Source: Akebia trifoliata (lineage: Eukaryota > Streptophyta > Magnoliopsida > Ranunculales > Lardizabalaceae). Taken from it: a stretch of 64,000 bases of DNA. The stretch lies in NCBI GenBank assembly GCA_017979445.1, contig CM030713.1, forward strand, positions 26,643,163 to 26,707,162. Reading direction: 5' to 3'. The number at the start of each line of letters is the position of its first letter. Position 1 is the stretch's first letter. Made by a program: the position numbers and the translations under genes. Shown piece after piece: positions 53,343-64,000 of the stretch. Below the pieces are notes generated by a model. That model made no database searches, was not told the DNA's origin, and saw only the letters and a program-made list of their open reading frames with translations.

Positions 53343-53640
53343 GCTATGATACCATACAAAAGCCCAAATATTATTGATATATGTTATTGATAATTCTTGG
53401 ATAATTCTTACAAAAGTCCTAGTAGGGTATTTATAGACATTACATCAACCAAGATATATGAAAACTACCTAATATAAATATTCTAGAATATCTCAATCGA
53501 TATATTCTAAATATCAATATATATTCTAGAATATCCTTCATCACAACCTTCCATTTGCAATGAGATACACTAACAATGATACAGTGTATCTCATGTATCT
53601 TAATACAATGCATCTTATTCTCTAACATCCTCCCGCAATT
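53343..53640 (-). repeat. Internal LTR-like stretch with own primer site and polypurine tract
   Basis: On the minus strand, GCGGGAGGA (a polypurine-like tract, about 53639-53629) is followed by TGTTAGAGAATAAG..., running to ...GGGCTTTTGTA at about 53356 and then TGGTATCATAGCC, a second primer-binding site (53354-53342). It directly precedes the gag ATG. Its sequence is unrelated to the 319-bp outer LTRs. Confidence 0.6.
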
Positions 53641-54132
53641 GCATGGTCCTTTGAAAAAGGAATATGCAATTGATTTTGTTGAATAATTGCTTGATCTCAT
53701 TAATGAATATGTTCATTGATTGTCAAAGTGCCAATCGTGCTTGCTGGTGGTCACCGTCTGTCTATGAAGTCCATCACTGTCGTATCTCGCTCTTTTTGAG
53801 TCTGTCGGAGCCGGTGGCTTATTAGACCAGATCTGTCATGATCTCTCCTAGAAGCATAAGAAGTAGGATTGTGCCATTTAAATGAAAGAACTCTCATTGG
53901 AGAGATTTTAGATAGGAAAAAAAAATGAGATCATGTAACATAAATGTGAAAATTGGGAGATTTGTAGAGATGTAGGAGTTGTGATTGTTATTGGAAAAAC
54001 AAAAAAACTTAGAATAATAGCAAAGAATAAAATTAAAGATATCTAGGTCTGGAACATAGAGAAAGATGATATTTTTATTGAAAAAAAAAACTAATAATGT
54101 AAACAAAATGATTAAGGTTCGGCGATGGCAGT
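53641..54132 (-). other. Non-coding part of the Copia leader
   Basis: Lies between the internal LTR-like stretch and the CACTA-like MITE. No domain was recognised. The minus-strand open frame at 54175-53894 is low-complexity and not called. It may be the 3' end of a second Copia family, since it leads into a polypurine tract and LTR. Confidence 0.4.
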
Positions 54133-54422
54133 CACAATGTGAAAAAAACCCAAATTTGACGGGTTGGGCCATCAAATTTCATAAAATTTGACGGACCAGG
54201 AAGTTCGATTGGCGTCGAATTTTTCATTGTCAAATTTTATCTTTCAATAGGCCAACACTGTCAAATTAATGAAGGGTGAGAGAAATTAGACTACTCTAAG
54301 CCGTCAAATCTGGGAACATCAAGAATTTTGACGGTCCTAGACTGTCAAAATTCAGTTTCTAACATTCGTGGGCCATGGCTCGTCAATTTTTTTCTGTAGA
54401 ATTTTCCAATTTTCACGTAGTG
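54133..54422. mobile_element. CACTA-like MITE, second copy, TSD AGT
   Basis: Begins CACAATGTGAAAA and ends TTTTCACGTAGTG, flanked by AGT at 54130-54132 and 54423-54425. It is inverted relative to the copy at 47699-47989. One end reads CACTACGTGAAAA and the other CACAATGTGAAAA, so the inverted ends differ at the CACTA word itself. Length 290 bp. Confidence 0.85.
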
Positions 54423-54479
54423 AGTGGTGCCATCGTCGAAGAAAGGCGCACCAAGATCGATGTGCTCAGTGAAGCTTGA

Positions 54480-56214
54480 GCTCTGATACTGAAAGCGCCC
54501 TCGATCCGCGGGGTGCGCGGATCCGTTTTTGAGCCTTGAGGTTTGGGAGTCGCCACCTAGTTGTTAAGGTCTAGGAACCAAACTGACTCTAAAAAAGGTA
54601 AACTAATTTACGAAAGAGAAAAAGAGTCCGGGGATCACGTTACGGGGTTGGAAGGTGTTAGGCACCAACCCCGCCCGGCCAAAGTCGGTCTCTACTAACG
54701 TCCCAAATAAATCACATTGCTAAAAACCTAGATAAAAATAAAAATAAAAATTTTTATACCTTTCCGATAGCAAGGATTTTGTTCCCTCAGATCTGACAAA
54801 AATAGCTCCTTGTACCGTACTTCCTTGCTTCGTTCTGTCTCCGGATTTGATTTCGGATCTCCAAGGCAAGGTATCTCCTTATTTTTGGATATAAACTCTT
54901 CAAGTTTATTGCGGATTTTGGGATGTTTTTGGAAGACTTTTAGGTTCTTTAGGCTAAAATCGAAGGAGGGATGTTAGGTAAGGAGTTGGGGCTCCAAAAC
55001 TAGGGTTTATGGGAGGCTAGGGGGGCATCTAGACCTACTTCTCTTAGGGTTTATGATTTGATACGAAAATAGGGTGTGAGCACCTCTATTTATAGATGTT
55101 TTTAGGGATAGAGTTAGTGTTTAATTAGAGTTCTTTTAATTAGAGTTGTGTTTTAGTTAGAGTTGTGTTTTAGTTAGACTTGTTTTAGGTAGAATTGTAT
55201 TTTAATTAGAATTGTTTTTAAGTTAGAACTCTATTAGATAGAGTTATTATTTAATTAGAACTCTATTTTGACTTTTGGTCTTATTTGATTGATTTTTAAT
55301 ATTTTGACTTTAATCTTAATTGATTGACTTTTAATATCTTGACTTCAGTCTTGCTTAATTGACTTTAATTTTGACTTTAGTCTCACTTGATTGACTTTAA
55401 TACCTTGACTTTAGTCTTGCTTGATTGACTTTAAATTTTTGGAGAACCCCCCTCTAAAATATCTTTAATTCTTTGGACCCCCAAATGGAGGGGTTCTTAA
55501 AGAAATATCTTACGAACCCTCAACAATTTTACTTGAAAACCCGATTGATCGATTTCTTCGGTTCAAAATTTTAAATTAATTTTATTAATGTTTCACTTTA
55601 ATTATTTAATGTTTTATTTATTAATTTCGAATTTTTTAATTATGAAAATTGTGAAATTATCGTTTTGCCCCCGGAGATGACTTTTCACGTTTTAAGTCGG
55701 TTTTTAATGTTCTAGGATGTTTTATAATCGATTTTTTGTAAGGAATTTCAATGGAAGTATTAGTTTGTGTCATTTATGAAATTTTTTGTGTGAAATGGTC
55801 ATGAACTTTATGAGGGGCATTTTTGTAATTTTGTTAAAATTGGCGAAATGATTTATTTGGTTCCGATTTGTTATTTTATGTGTTCGAGAGAGTTTTCCTA
55901 AGCGTAACGTAGACTCTAGGGTTGTTTTGAGGTTAGGGGTATTTTGGTAATTTGATCAATTTTTAGTAATTTTTATCGTGAAACTTCTTTTTGGTCTGCA
56001 AGATGATGATTTCTATGTTTTTGGGGTCGTATTTTCCTAGCGTAGCGTGGTTTCTAAGATTTTGTCAATTCAAGATACCTCATCCGGATTTCTGAAACAT
56101 ATCGGGTAACAAAATAAAGCAATGGAATACACATCCATCATTGGGAATCATTGCGATCGGGTTGACAAGTTGATTAATCAGGCGGATGCAAAAATGGGGT
56201 GTCTACAGATACCA
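54480..56214 (-). promoter_or_regulatory. Copia primer-binding site (split)
   Basis: With L5 and one GATAC removed, plus-strand GCTCTGATACCA lies directly next to the LTR start TGTAGG. Its complement TGGTATCAGAGC matches the 3' end of initiator tRNA-Met as used by plant Copia elements. Confidence 0.85.
54490..56207 (+). mobile_element. Solo LTR L5, TSD GATAC, in Copia primer site
   Basis: Begins TGAAAGCGCCCTCGATCC and ends GGGGTGTCTACA, flanked by GATAC (54485-54489 and 56208-56212). It contains GAGTCGCCACCTAGTTGTT and GAAGGTGTTAGGCACC (about 54651-54666). It is a close relative of L4. Its insertion splits the minus-strand primer site TGGTATCAGAGC of the surrounding Copia element. Confidence 0.92.
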
Positions 56215-56533
56215 TGTAGGATTTGAGGTAAGTTTCCTGTCCTTTTCCACATTCTCTATAGAAGTTATTATACATGAAAAATCCCAATCATAATCATTGA
56301 TTTGCAGGGATACCTTTAATCAAGGAAAATAAAATAAAGAAACTAATTGTATATGACAACACATTACAGAATGAGATTGAGGTGTTTAAGGAAACTTTCC
56401 AACTGCTGTATGAGGTGTTTAATAAAACTTTCCAACTGCTGTAGAGGGAATCTTGGATTTACTATTCATGTCTGAGTCACTATGAGTTGTCACTGAGTCA
56501 ATTGATTTGATGACCGAGTCAACTGGTTTATCA
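56215..56533 (-). repeat. Right LTR (5' LTR) of Copia element
   Basis: Starts TGTAGGATTTGAGG and ends GGTTTATCA. It is the same length as the left LTR. The first bases (TGTAGG against TGAAAG) are among the differences. Confidence 0.92.
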
Positions 56534-57591
56534 AAAACACCATTGACTATAACCCAACTCAAGGCCTTGTTTATGGTATTTTTTTGTCCATCAAACTTTA
56601 GGTTAATTAGTTGCATTGAAGGATGATTTTCACCATCAACCCATAGATCATGGATGGCTTAAGTCATCTAAGAGCAACTTCAATGGGGATACCCATCTCC
56701 ATACCCATAAATGGGTAACCATGGGCTATGGATAGCCACTTTAGATATTCATGGGGTATGCACTCCAACTGTACTACCCAAAAATCACTATCGATAAATA
56801 TTTTAATTTTAACTCTTTAAGTCAACTCAGATTTCAAACGATCTGAAATTGTGATATTTTTGACCCAACTGTCTGGATTTTTTCCTTCCAAAAAAGGGAG
56901 AAGTGTGGTAGGGGAGGGAAGGGGTTGGCACCACCTGATAGAGGTAGACGCCTGATCCCATAGTTTTGAGGTTGCCTAAACGAATCTTTTTCCTCCATTC
57001 TGTTTTGTCCCAAAGCAAGAATGCTCTGGCATGTATGGAATGAAGTATGATCAAGATTTATGTAAGGAGATGATAAATTTTTTACATCGGCCACTATCTT
57101 GACACAACCCCCCTCCTTTATATGGGTCTAGGGTTGGAAATATAGTGTAAATGGGACTGCCCAATAATTTTTTCCATTACCATTATAGTCTTAACTTAAT
57201 TAAGGATCTAAATATTAGTCAAAAGATCATCTAATAAGTATGAATTTCAGTTTATTTACATTAATGATTTTGTTAACAGGACATTGTTGTGGGTGGGACT
57301 GACACAACATCAACCACATCGGAGTGGTGCTATCAGAAAAGGACCAAGCAGAATTAGATGAAGTAGTAGGAATGGATAACATGGTACAAGAGTGTCATCT
57401 ATCCAAGTTGAAGTATTTGGATGCAGTAGTGAAGGAGACCTTCAGGTTACACCCATCGCTCCCGCTTTTGGTTCCTCATTTCCCAAACCTATCTTGCACG
57501 ATAGGTGGGTATACCGTCCGACAAGGTACATGAGTCTTTTTTAATGTGTGGGCGATGCAAAGGGACCCCGAAGTCTGGGACATTCCATTAC

Positions 57592-60500
57592 TTTTTAACA
57601 GCTTGATCTTGCAACAGCTTGGCATTTTAACCATTTATTATCTTGTTCATGTCCAGATCCAATATGGAAATGTCCATATAGATCATGGTAATGAGATGAG
57701 TTGGTTTAACTTAAAATTCCCAATCTATCAATTATCTTTTTTATTTTTGTCAAATTTATTGCTGCCATCCTTTTCAGTCATAAAAAATAGAGGTTCTTAA
57801 ATGAAGTTTACAGATTGAGTTTTTCGTCTCGCATGGTTGGTGGTGCTGGCTAAAGTTAAAAAAAGCGGTGAAGCCTGGGAGAAATTAATTACCAGACTTG
57901 GGATCAAAACCATATGCTAACAAAGTTGGGGTACTTGCCAGGCAAGGGAATAATAATAATAATTATTTTTTAATGGGTAGAAGTCAGGAAAATTTTTGGG
58001 AAAAATAAAAATGATTATTGTTATTACTTATGGATATATAGTGATGTATATTTCATATATTAAACTAAATTCTATGTTAATCTAAAAAGGTATCTTTCAA
58101 ATTATGCAAATAAGTGGGGACTGAGAATCTTGAATTAATCTCGACTTTAAAACGAAAAAAAAAAAAAATTTGAAGTAATCAGAACCTTACCTTCACATCT
58201 AAATGATAATAATAATAATAATAATAAAAACTTCTGATACTCGTCCAGCAAGGTGTAGGGTTCCTGCAACATTAAGTTGTCATTATGTAAAAATCCTAAC
58301 TGACCATTTGTATTTAGGTATAGGTATTAAAATGCTAGTATTTGAAAAATACATAGGAATAACACCAATGGGCGATAGGGATTTGGTCTCCTTCAGGTAC
58401 CTACTAGTGGATTTATTTACTTCTAAATTACGTGACCATTAAGTGGTTATGAGTTTCAATGGCAATTTTTTAATTAGATTGTTTTTTAGGTCATTTGACT
58501 AGTTATTCAATTACCCATATTACGAGTACTCCAAGAGTTTATGATTCCTATGAGTTTAGAAAAATTTATGACCAAAATACTAATGGGGTCTCATGTTTAC
58601 ACGGAATTGACTGTTCAAGGTCAAAAAGGTCCAAGTTTACATTATGTTAGGATTAGGGCTTAGATTTTAAAACATGAAGGCCTGTGCATATGGCTATTAC
58701 AGTTGATTTCTCACAATTTATAGATTTAAAAAATGTGATTGGATATGGTGTGAGACTATCTTGTTATGATGCAAAGAACCAATACAGATACCTGAACAAG
58801 GTACTAGTTCTTTCTCTCGTTGATTAGGTTGGAATGCAATGATGAATTTATTTCTTCACCTCTTTGCCACTAAATCAGAATTCTCATGAAGAATGATAGG
58901 ATATGTGAAATTACAATGACCTTTGCATATGATTCGATCAAGTCCTGAATAATCGAGAATCCTCTACGCCTTTTTATCAGAAGGATTTGAACGAAACAAT
59001 TTATGTCTCACTTGATCATTAGTCACTCGGTGTGATTCTAAGATAATTCTATCTTATTTTTTTTGTCATTTATTTAATCTTTTTTCTCAATCCATTTTTT
59101 TCTACATTTTTTTTTTCTCTTTTTGGGTGAAAGATCAACCCATCCAAACCTTTCTTTGTGCACGAGAAATCACTTAATTCTATCATAACACATATAGAAC
59201 CTATTCCAACTCTTTTAAAATTTAAATCTAAAATCATAGTTCAAACCACAACTTACAAACTATCCCTCTATAAATCTAACTATAATATCCTAATTGCAGA
59301 ATTTTGTATTTAATCTTTTAATGTATAATTTTTCGGTCTTTGTCACCTAATTAGTCTTTCTACCACCTTTTCCAAAGTAGATCAACCTTATAATTGAACA
59401 AATTTTGGTTGTCCTACCTCAATGTGGAGTCTTCATTTTGTATTCTTTCTCAATACATAAATGTCTATTCATTTATCAAGTTAATGTTCTCATTTGAACC
59501 AACGATGACTCCATATCTAGATTTTCTAAGGTTTTCTTCTCAAAAGTTTGATTTACTTGAAGAATCTATTGTTGGTATTGACTATCAAGTGAGGAATTAT
59601 AAGTTAAATTTTCTTATTTCTTTTCCATTAAAAAATAGTTGTCTTTCTTATCAGATAACCAGTGATTATGATCTTCAAATGATGATACTTGAGTCTTGAA
59701 TTTGTGTGTAAAGAGATTGGGGATTGAGATGTGGATGGTGCAAAGATTTTAGATTAAGAGGGGTGATTTTAGATTTAGAGATATGGAAAGAGATATGAGA
59801 GAGAGAGAGTTTAAAAGGCTTGAGGAGGAGAGTTCAAGCATGGGATTTTTGTGGAGTGAGTGGGTTTTTATAGAGTTTTGAGACACTTTTTAGGGTAAAA
59901 AATGTCCTAAACTAAAGGTTAAAGGAAAATGACATCAAGTTTTGAGATAATAAAATTGGAATTTGAGGTTAGCGGAGGATAAATGTGGTAAAAATAGTAA
60001 AAGTAGACTCATATCCATTGGTCTCAAATGGGTTGGGGTTTTCAACTTGTATCTTAGATGAAGTGAAAGTCAAATTAGGTGGTAAGGTGGTTGTTTGAGA
60101 GAATGGTTAAGGTGATGGGATTATATAATTTGATTTTGGAAGGGTGAAGGAAATGATTGCATGTGAAGTATGGTAAGCATGTGCAAATTTTTGGTGGGTT
60201 AGGTAGGTTGATCAAGGAGAAGGGTGTGGTGTAAAATGTGAGTGACTTGTGATTTTTTGAGAAAATGATATAGTTAGGTTATGACATGTGGTATGGTGGG
60301 GGAATGGTTTGTATAGCTTTTAATAGTGATGATTGAATTAGATTAATTGAACTTGGGAGGGTAAATGAAGTGGACATATGACAATTTTGTGAGAAGGAGC
60401 CTTTGAACTTTGGACCTTGACTTTGGTTAATGAACATGGATTGGGTTGTTCGATTTGGGCTTTAAGTTAAGAGTGGGCTTGGGTATTGTTTGAGGGTTAT

Positions 60501-61065
60501 TCATGGATAATTGGGTTTAGAGTGAATGGTCTTTTGAGTTGGGTATACGAATGGGTTAGGGAAGGCTTTACGTTGGGCACATGAAGTGGGTTATTAGTAG
60601 GCTTAAAAGATGAATGGACTTAGAAAGGAGATAGGTTTAATGAATGCAGAGAGCATGACCCATAGGTCCATTTAAGACCCTAAGACTTTTATTTTGAATG
60701 AAATGGTGGATTTTAAGTAATGAGCCCTTTTGTTGGCATTTTGATTTGGAACACACTTTTGATGACTCTTTTCGAGATAGGTTCGCTCAAATTTTGGGCA
60801 TCTCAACCCCTAGATAGAGAATCCCTCTCTAAAATGGAGTATAATATGATTTTCAACTAATAGGTCATTTTCAAAGATATTGAACTCAATATTAAAAGTG
60901 CCGTTGTCCATCCGAGGAGTAAATATCTACTGTTCTAACACTTATCACATTAGAATATGTCATGGGGGGTAGCCAATCACGATTCTATTCTATTTGACTT
61001 TTGTAAGATTCTCTCTCACACTAGTTATTATTCTATCCATTGCTTGATAAAATCTCATCGATCAA

Positions 61066-61103
<38 letters not shown>

Positions 61104-62070
61104 ATGGGGTTCCTACGACCCTCATTACGACTGACCGTTTGTCTTATATGGGCAAAAATGTTTGGAATGGGCTGATTTTTTGTGAGGATGATCTCTGTGA
61201 TGAGGGGATCATCCTGGCAAAAAAAATTCATCCCATTCCAAAACTTCTAACCCCATCAAAAATGATTTACAAAAATTGGACGGTCTAAAAATTTTCAACT
61301 TGTAAAAATGGGCTAAAAATTTCATAATGAGCTGATTTTTGGCAAGGATGATCTCCTCACCATAGAGATCATCCTCACAAAAAATCAGCCCATTCCAAAC
61401 ATTTTTGCCCATTTAAGACAAAACGGTGAGTCGTAATGAGGGTCTACGGAACCCGACCCATATAATGGGGGTCGTAAGTAATGAGGATCTACGGAACCCG
61501 ACCCATATATATATATATATATATATATATTCGGCAACAACTATTATGGGCCCCATCATTCATCACCTCTATCAGCCACCATTGACTTCTCCAACTAAGA
61601 TATTTTATACAAATATTTCAAGAAGAGAGAGAAACAAGATGAAAACGAAATGCTATGAGTCAGACACTTGGTTTTAGGAATCGGTTTTTTGGTATTTGAT
61701 CTGTACCCATTGAGTCTGGTTTGACTCACTCAGTCTCACCCACTTGGAAGTTCAATTCAAACCCCTCCAAATCAGTTCAAACTGATTTCAACTCAATTGG
61801 AAAAATATGTTCATATGTTTTTTAAATAATTATTACTTTTGTTATATTTAGATTAATAGATACAAAATCACAAAACCCTATAGTTGGGATATGTCTATTA
61901 TGTATGAATTTTTTTTCTTTTTTTGATAACCGGGTATCAACTAGACATAGGTCCATATCTATGCTTTGCCCTGTCCATAGACCATGGTCTTGTCTAAGGA
62001 CTAGTCTCGGGGCACATGCAACACTCGCACATCACACACCACATACATCAGGTAAGTGAGGGTGCACCAT
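57592..62070 (+). other. Copy B of the segmental duplication (pICln 3' flank to P450 upstream)
   Basis: Joins P450 copy 2 exon 2 directly at 57590/57592 and then follows copy A in order: 57592-58520 = 15158-16150; 58500-59660 = 24735-25960; 59665-60770 = right part of solo LTR L2; 60790-61065 and 61535-62070 = 27995-29190. It lacks the 8.5-kb Copia block and the left part of L2. At 61102-61504 it has gained a (TA)n-flanked MITE. No gene is seen. At 62070 it breaks into hAT sequence, so the P450 expected next is not inside the window. Confidence 0.85.
61102..61504. mobile_element. (TA)n-flanked palindromic MITE, unit M4
   Basis: Close relative of M1: GGATGGGGTTCC at the left, ACGGAACCCGACCC at the right, and the same two hairpins and spacer. 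The right end is partly duplicated (ACGGAACCCGACCC occurs at 61446-61459 and again at 61491-61504). TA tracts of about 16 and 13 repeats flank it. Copies A and C lack it at the same position. Confidence 0.85.
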
Positions 62071-62079
62071 CACTTTAAT

Positions 62080-64000
62080 GACTATTCTATTGATTGTTCT
62101 AATCGGATTTCTTATTTTTTTTTTCTCTCTTTCAGCTAACCACTAATCCTTCAAGTAAATTAAAGTTTCTAATGTCTTCAGAACTAAATGATTTTTATAT
62201 TAGGATAGAATCCTACTACCTGTACTAAATGTTGATTCTGAAGTCACAATAGATACAAAAATTGTTAATAGATCATGTGTCATTATAGATAATCCGCGAT
62301 AATGTATATTATAACTTTTCTATAATTCTAAAATATTATAATGACTCTCATCCCTAATTTTTATGAGATCATAATCTAAATAACGTTATAATTCAGATGT
62401 TGAATTACTATTATTATTATTATAAATTATAGATCGTCTTGATAAAATATTAATAAAAGTTATTTTTGCAGAAAAAAATGATAATGCTACATTTTGAGGT
62501 CTACTAATAGTATTATTATTTAATCCATACTTACTTTCATAAATCTTAAAAAATTTAAAAAATTATTTTTTTTAATTTTTTTGCATTTAAATTTCAACAT
62601 TAAGATCACCACTTAAATTAAAAATAAGTTTTAAAACTTTTGTTTTAAATATAGGGTCCATAATTAAAGAAAATGCTAAATTATGTGGAATAGTTTTTCA
62701 AGATTTATTATATTTATTATTCATTTGTGTAACATTATTATTATTCAAATTTAAAAGTTATTTAATTTGAGCTAATTGCACACAAAATTCGGCGGATATA
62801 ACATATTTTTGTCCCGAAAAAACTTTTATAATTTTAGCAAAACTTTGAAAATAATTATAAATATTAAATATATTTTTCCAATCACTTTCTTCTAATTGTG
62901 TTTTACTACGTGTATCTTCTAAAAATCTTTTTATTAGATTTTTATAATGAATCGCGTGTTGTAACATTTAATACATGAAATTTCATCGATGTGACGCATT
63001 TAATGATAATCTAATTAGTGATAAATCAAATAATACACAATATTTATCAAAAAAAATTCGTTTAATATGTGATACTCTTATAGTACTAATAATTTCTCTA
63101 ATATTTTTAAAAGCATTATTTATACATTAAATACCATCTTGTACAATTAAATTTAAAATATGTGTCACACAACGAACATGTAATAATTCTTTTGAAATTG
63201 GTTTCTTCAAATAATACATCTTTAAGGTAAGTTACGACATTATTATTACTATTAGTATTATCTAATGTAATTGTAAATATTTTATTACTAAATTCATAAT
63301 CTAATAAAATATTTTGCAAAACTTCAAAAATTATTAAATCGATATATTTTATATTTAATAAAGAAAAAATATATAATTCTTTTGTGTAAATTCTAATTTT
63401 CATCTATAAAATGTGTCGTAACACACATATATGGTATACCTTAAATTGAAGTTTATAAATGAAAAGTTAAACATATTTTACTAGGTGTATTTTGTAATAA
63501 TTTTTTAATTTTTACTTTTTTATTTTTAAACATTTTCATTACATCTCTTTTTAATGTATTTCTAAAAATACTTTTAAATTAGTAAAATACGCTTTTTAAA
63601 TAAATTCTTTATAATGTATTTTTTTAATTATAAGAAATGACATTTCTTTCATAACACTAAAATTAAAATTAATGAATAGACTTCACTTGGAAGTAGAGAA
63701 AAAAAGAAAAAGAAAAAGGGGAAGAGAAGCTTAATCTAATAATATTAAGAAAACAAATTAGAACCACTACATCTTATGTCGAAAATTTTGATTTTGATTG
63801 GTTGATCGAACCACGTGTCGATTTGATCTTGTTACGTAGAATAAATTCTTGATCATTTTATGATGACTTTGATCTTGGTCACTTGATGAAGACTTGGTCT
63901 TAATTACTTGTTGAAGATTTGATCACTTTGATGATGATTTAATCTTGATCTTGCAATGAAGAAGAATATTGATCACTTGATCAAATTAATTGAGAATAAA
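62080..64000 (-). mobile_element. Second decayed hAT transposon, runs off the window
   Basis: Follows the hAT at 38.5-46 kb without its internal LTR: 62090-62750 matches 38560-39218 and 62750-63640 matches 43900-44800. Minus-strand pieces at 62967-62758 and 63403-63116 show hAT-type segments (LEESDWKNIFNIYNYFQSFA; ILLDYEFSNKIFTITLDNTN). No terminus was seen. Many stops. Confidence 0.75.

Larger units (their letters stand above)
48870..56533 (-). mobile_element. Copia retrotransposon with both LTRs, inserted in P450 copy 2
   Basis: A complete insertion: TSD AAAAC at 48865-48869 and 56534-56538, LTRs of 319 bp at 48870-49188 and 56215-56533 (TG...CA), a polypurine tract next to the left LTR (complement of CACCCCCGCAAG, 49189-49200) and a minus-strand primer site TGGTATCAGAGC next to the right LTR. 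Hand comparison of the LTRs shows about 14 differences in 319 bp. P450 coding sequence continues across the site (GATGATAAAAC / CACCATTGACTATAACCC), matching copy 1. The element contains a solo LTR (54490-56207) in its primer site, a CACTA-like MITE, and an unexpected internal LTR-like stretch at 53356-53640. Confidence 0.93.
47632..57590 (+). pseudogene. CYP706-like cytochrome P450, copy 2 (heavily broken)
   Basis: Same gene as copy 1 but dead several times over. ATG has become ATA at 47632-47634. A 291-bp CACTA-like MITE lies in the first exon (47699-47989). About 5 nt are missing near 48331, shifting frame, and CGA to TGA follows at about 48374. A 7.7-kb Copia element (48870-56533) sits near the end of exon 1. 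About 36 nt are missing early in exon 2 (near 57330), and AGA to TGA lies at about 57532. Exon 2 stops at 57590 (WAMQRDPEVWDIPL), where the sequence changes into pICln 3' flank, so the haem-binding Cys and everything after it are absent. Kept parts: proline hinge LPPLPPGPRSLP (which shows the base lost from copy 1), KETFRLHPSLP, GGTDTTS. Confidence 0.92.

Noticed and set aside
56690..56775. MITE in the intron of P450 copy 2 (GAGCAACTTCAATGGGGATA start)
   Set aside because: The left end resembles common plant MITEs, but no convincing inverted end or target duplication was found.

Overview
The window is nuclear DNA of a flowering plant, most likely a eudicot. It is AT-rich, has spliced genes with GT/AG introns, and most of its length is transposable elements of plant types (Copia, solo LTRs, hAT, PIF/Harbinger, CACTA and foldback/MITE families). 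Only two genes look intact: RPS13 (cytosolic ribosomal protein uS15, 5 exons, 122-3742) and the gene for the methylosome subunit pICln (7 exons, 6037-15038). Both are on the + strand, and both encode full-length proteins when spliced by hand (151 and 229 aa).

The pICln gene is stretched to 9 kb by insertions in its introns. Intron 2 holds a decayed Copia element, which itself contains a fragment of plastid-type 23S rRNA and a tRNA-like SINE-like piece. Intron 3 holds a PIF/Harbinger MITE. Downstream (16.1-24.7 kb) a decayed minus-strand Copia element is split by a solo LTR with a perfect 5-bp target duplication.

From 28 to 57.6 kb there are two copies of a CYP706-like cytochrome P450 gene with related upstream regions. 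Copy 1 (30196-33312) is almost intact but has a 1-nt deletion and one nonsense codon. Copy 2 (47632-57590) is wrecked. It has lost its start codon and carries a CACTA-like MITE in its first exon, small deletions, nonsense codons and a 7.7-kb Copia element with 319-bp LTRs. It is then cut off in exon 2, where the sequence switches abruptly into a second copy of the pICln 3' flank (57592 onward). That second copy runs through the same landmarks as 15.2-29.2 kb, in the same order, up to 62.07 kb. The region is therefore a tandem segmental duplication of [pICln 3' flank + P450 upstream + P450], and a third P450 copy or remnant may lie beyond the right edge.

Between the two P450 copies lies a dense transposon block. 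At 35.15-38.28 kb four inverted-repeat elements are joined end to end through (TA)n tracts. One of them encloses a GC-richer sequence with a 94-codon open frame that may be a captured gene fragment or organelle DNA. At about 38.5-46.0 kb is a decayed hAT transposase element. It is split by a solo LTR, which in turn contains a PIF/Harbinger MITE and another solo LTR in the opposite orientation. A second decayed hAT copy begins at 62.08 kb and runs off the window.

Five solo LTRs of one loose family (20409, 26131, 39224, 40966, 54490) were delimited by their 5-bp target duplications. One of them sits inside the tRNA primer-binding site of the Copia element in P450 copy 2. All boundaries and counts were made by reading and hand alignment; no database was searched.
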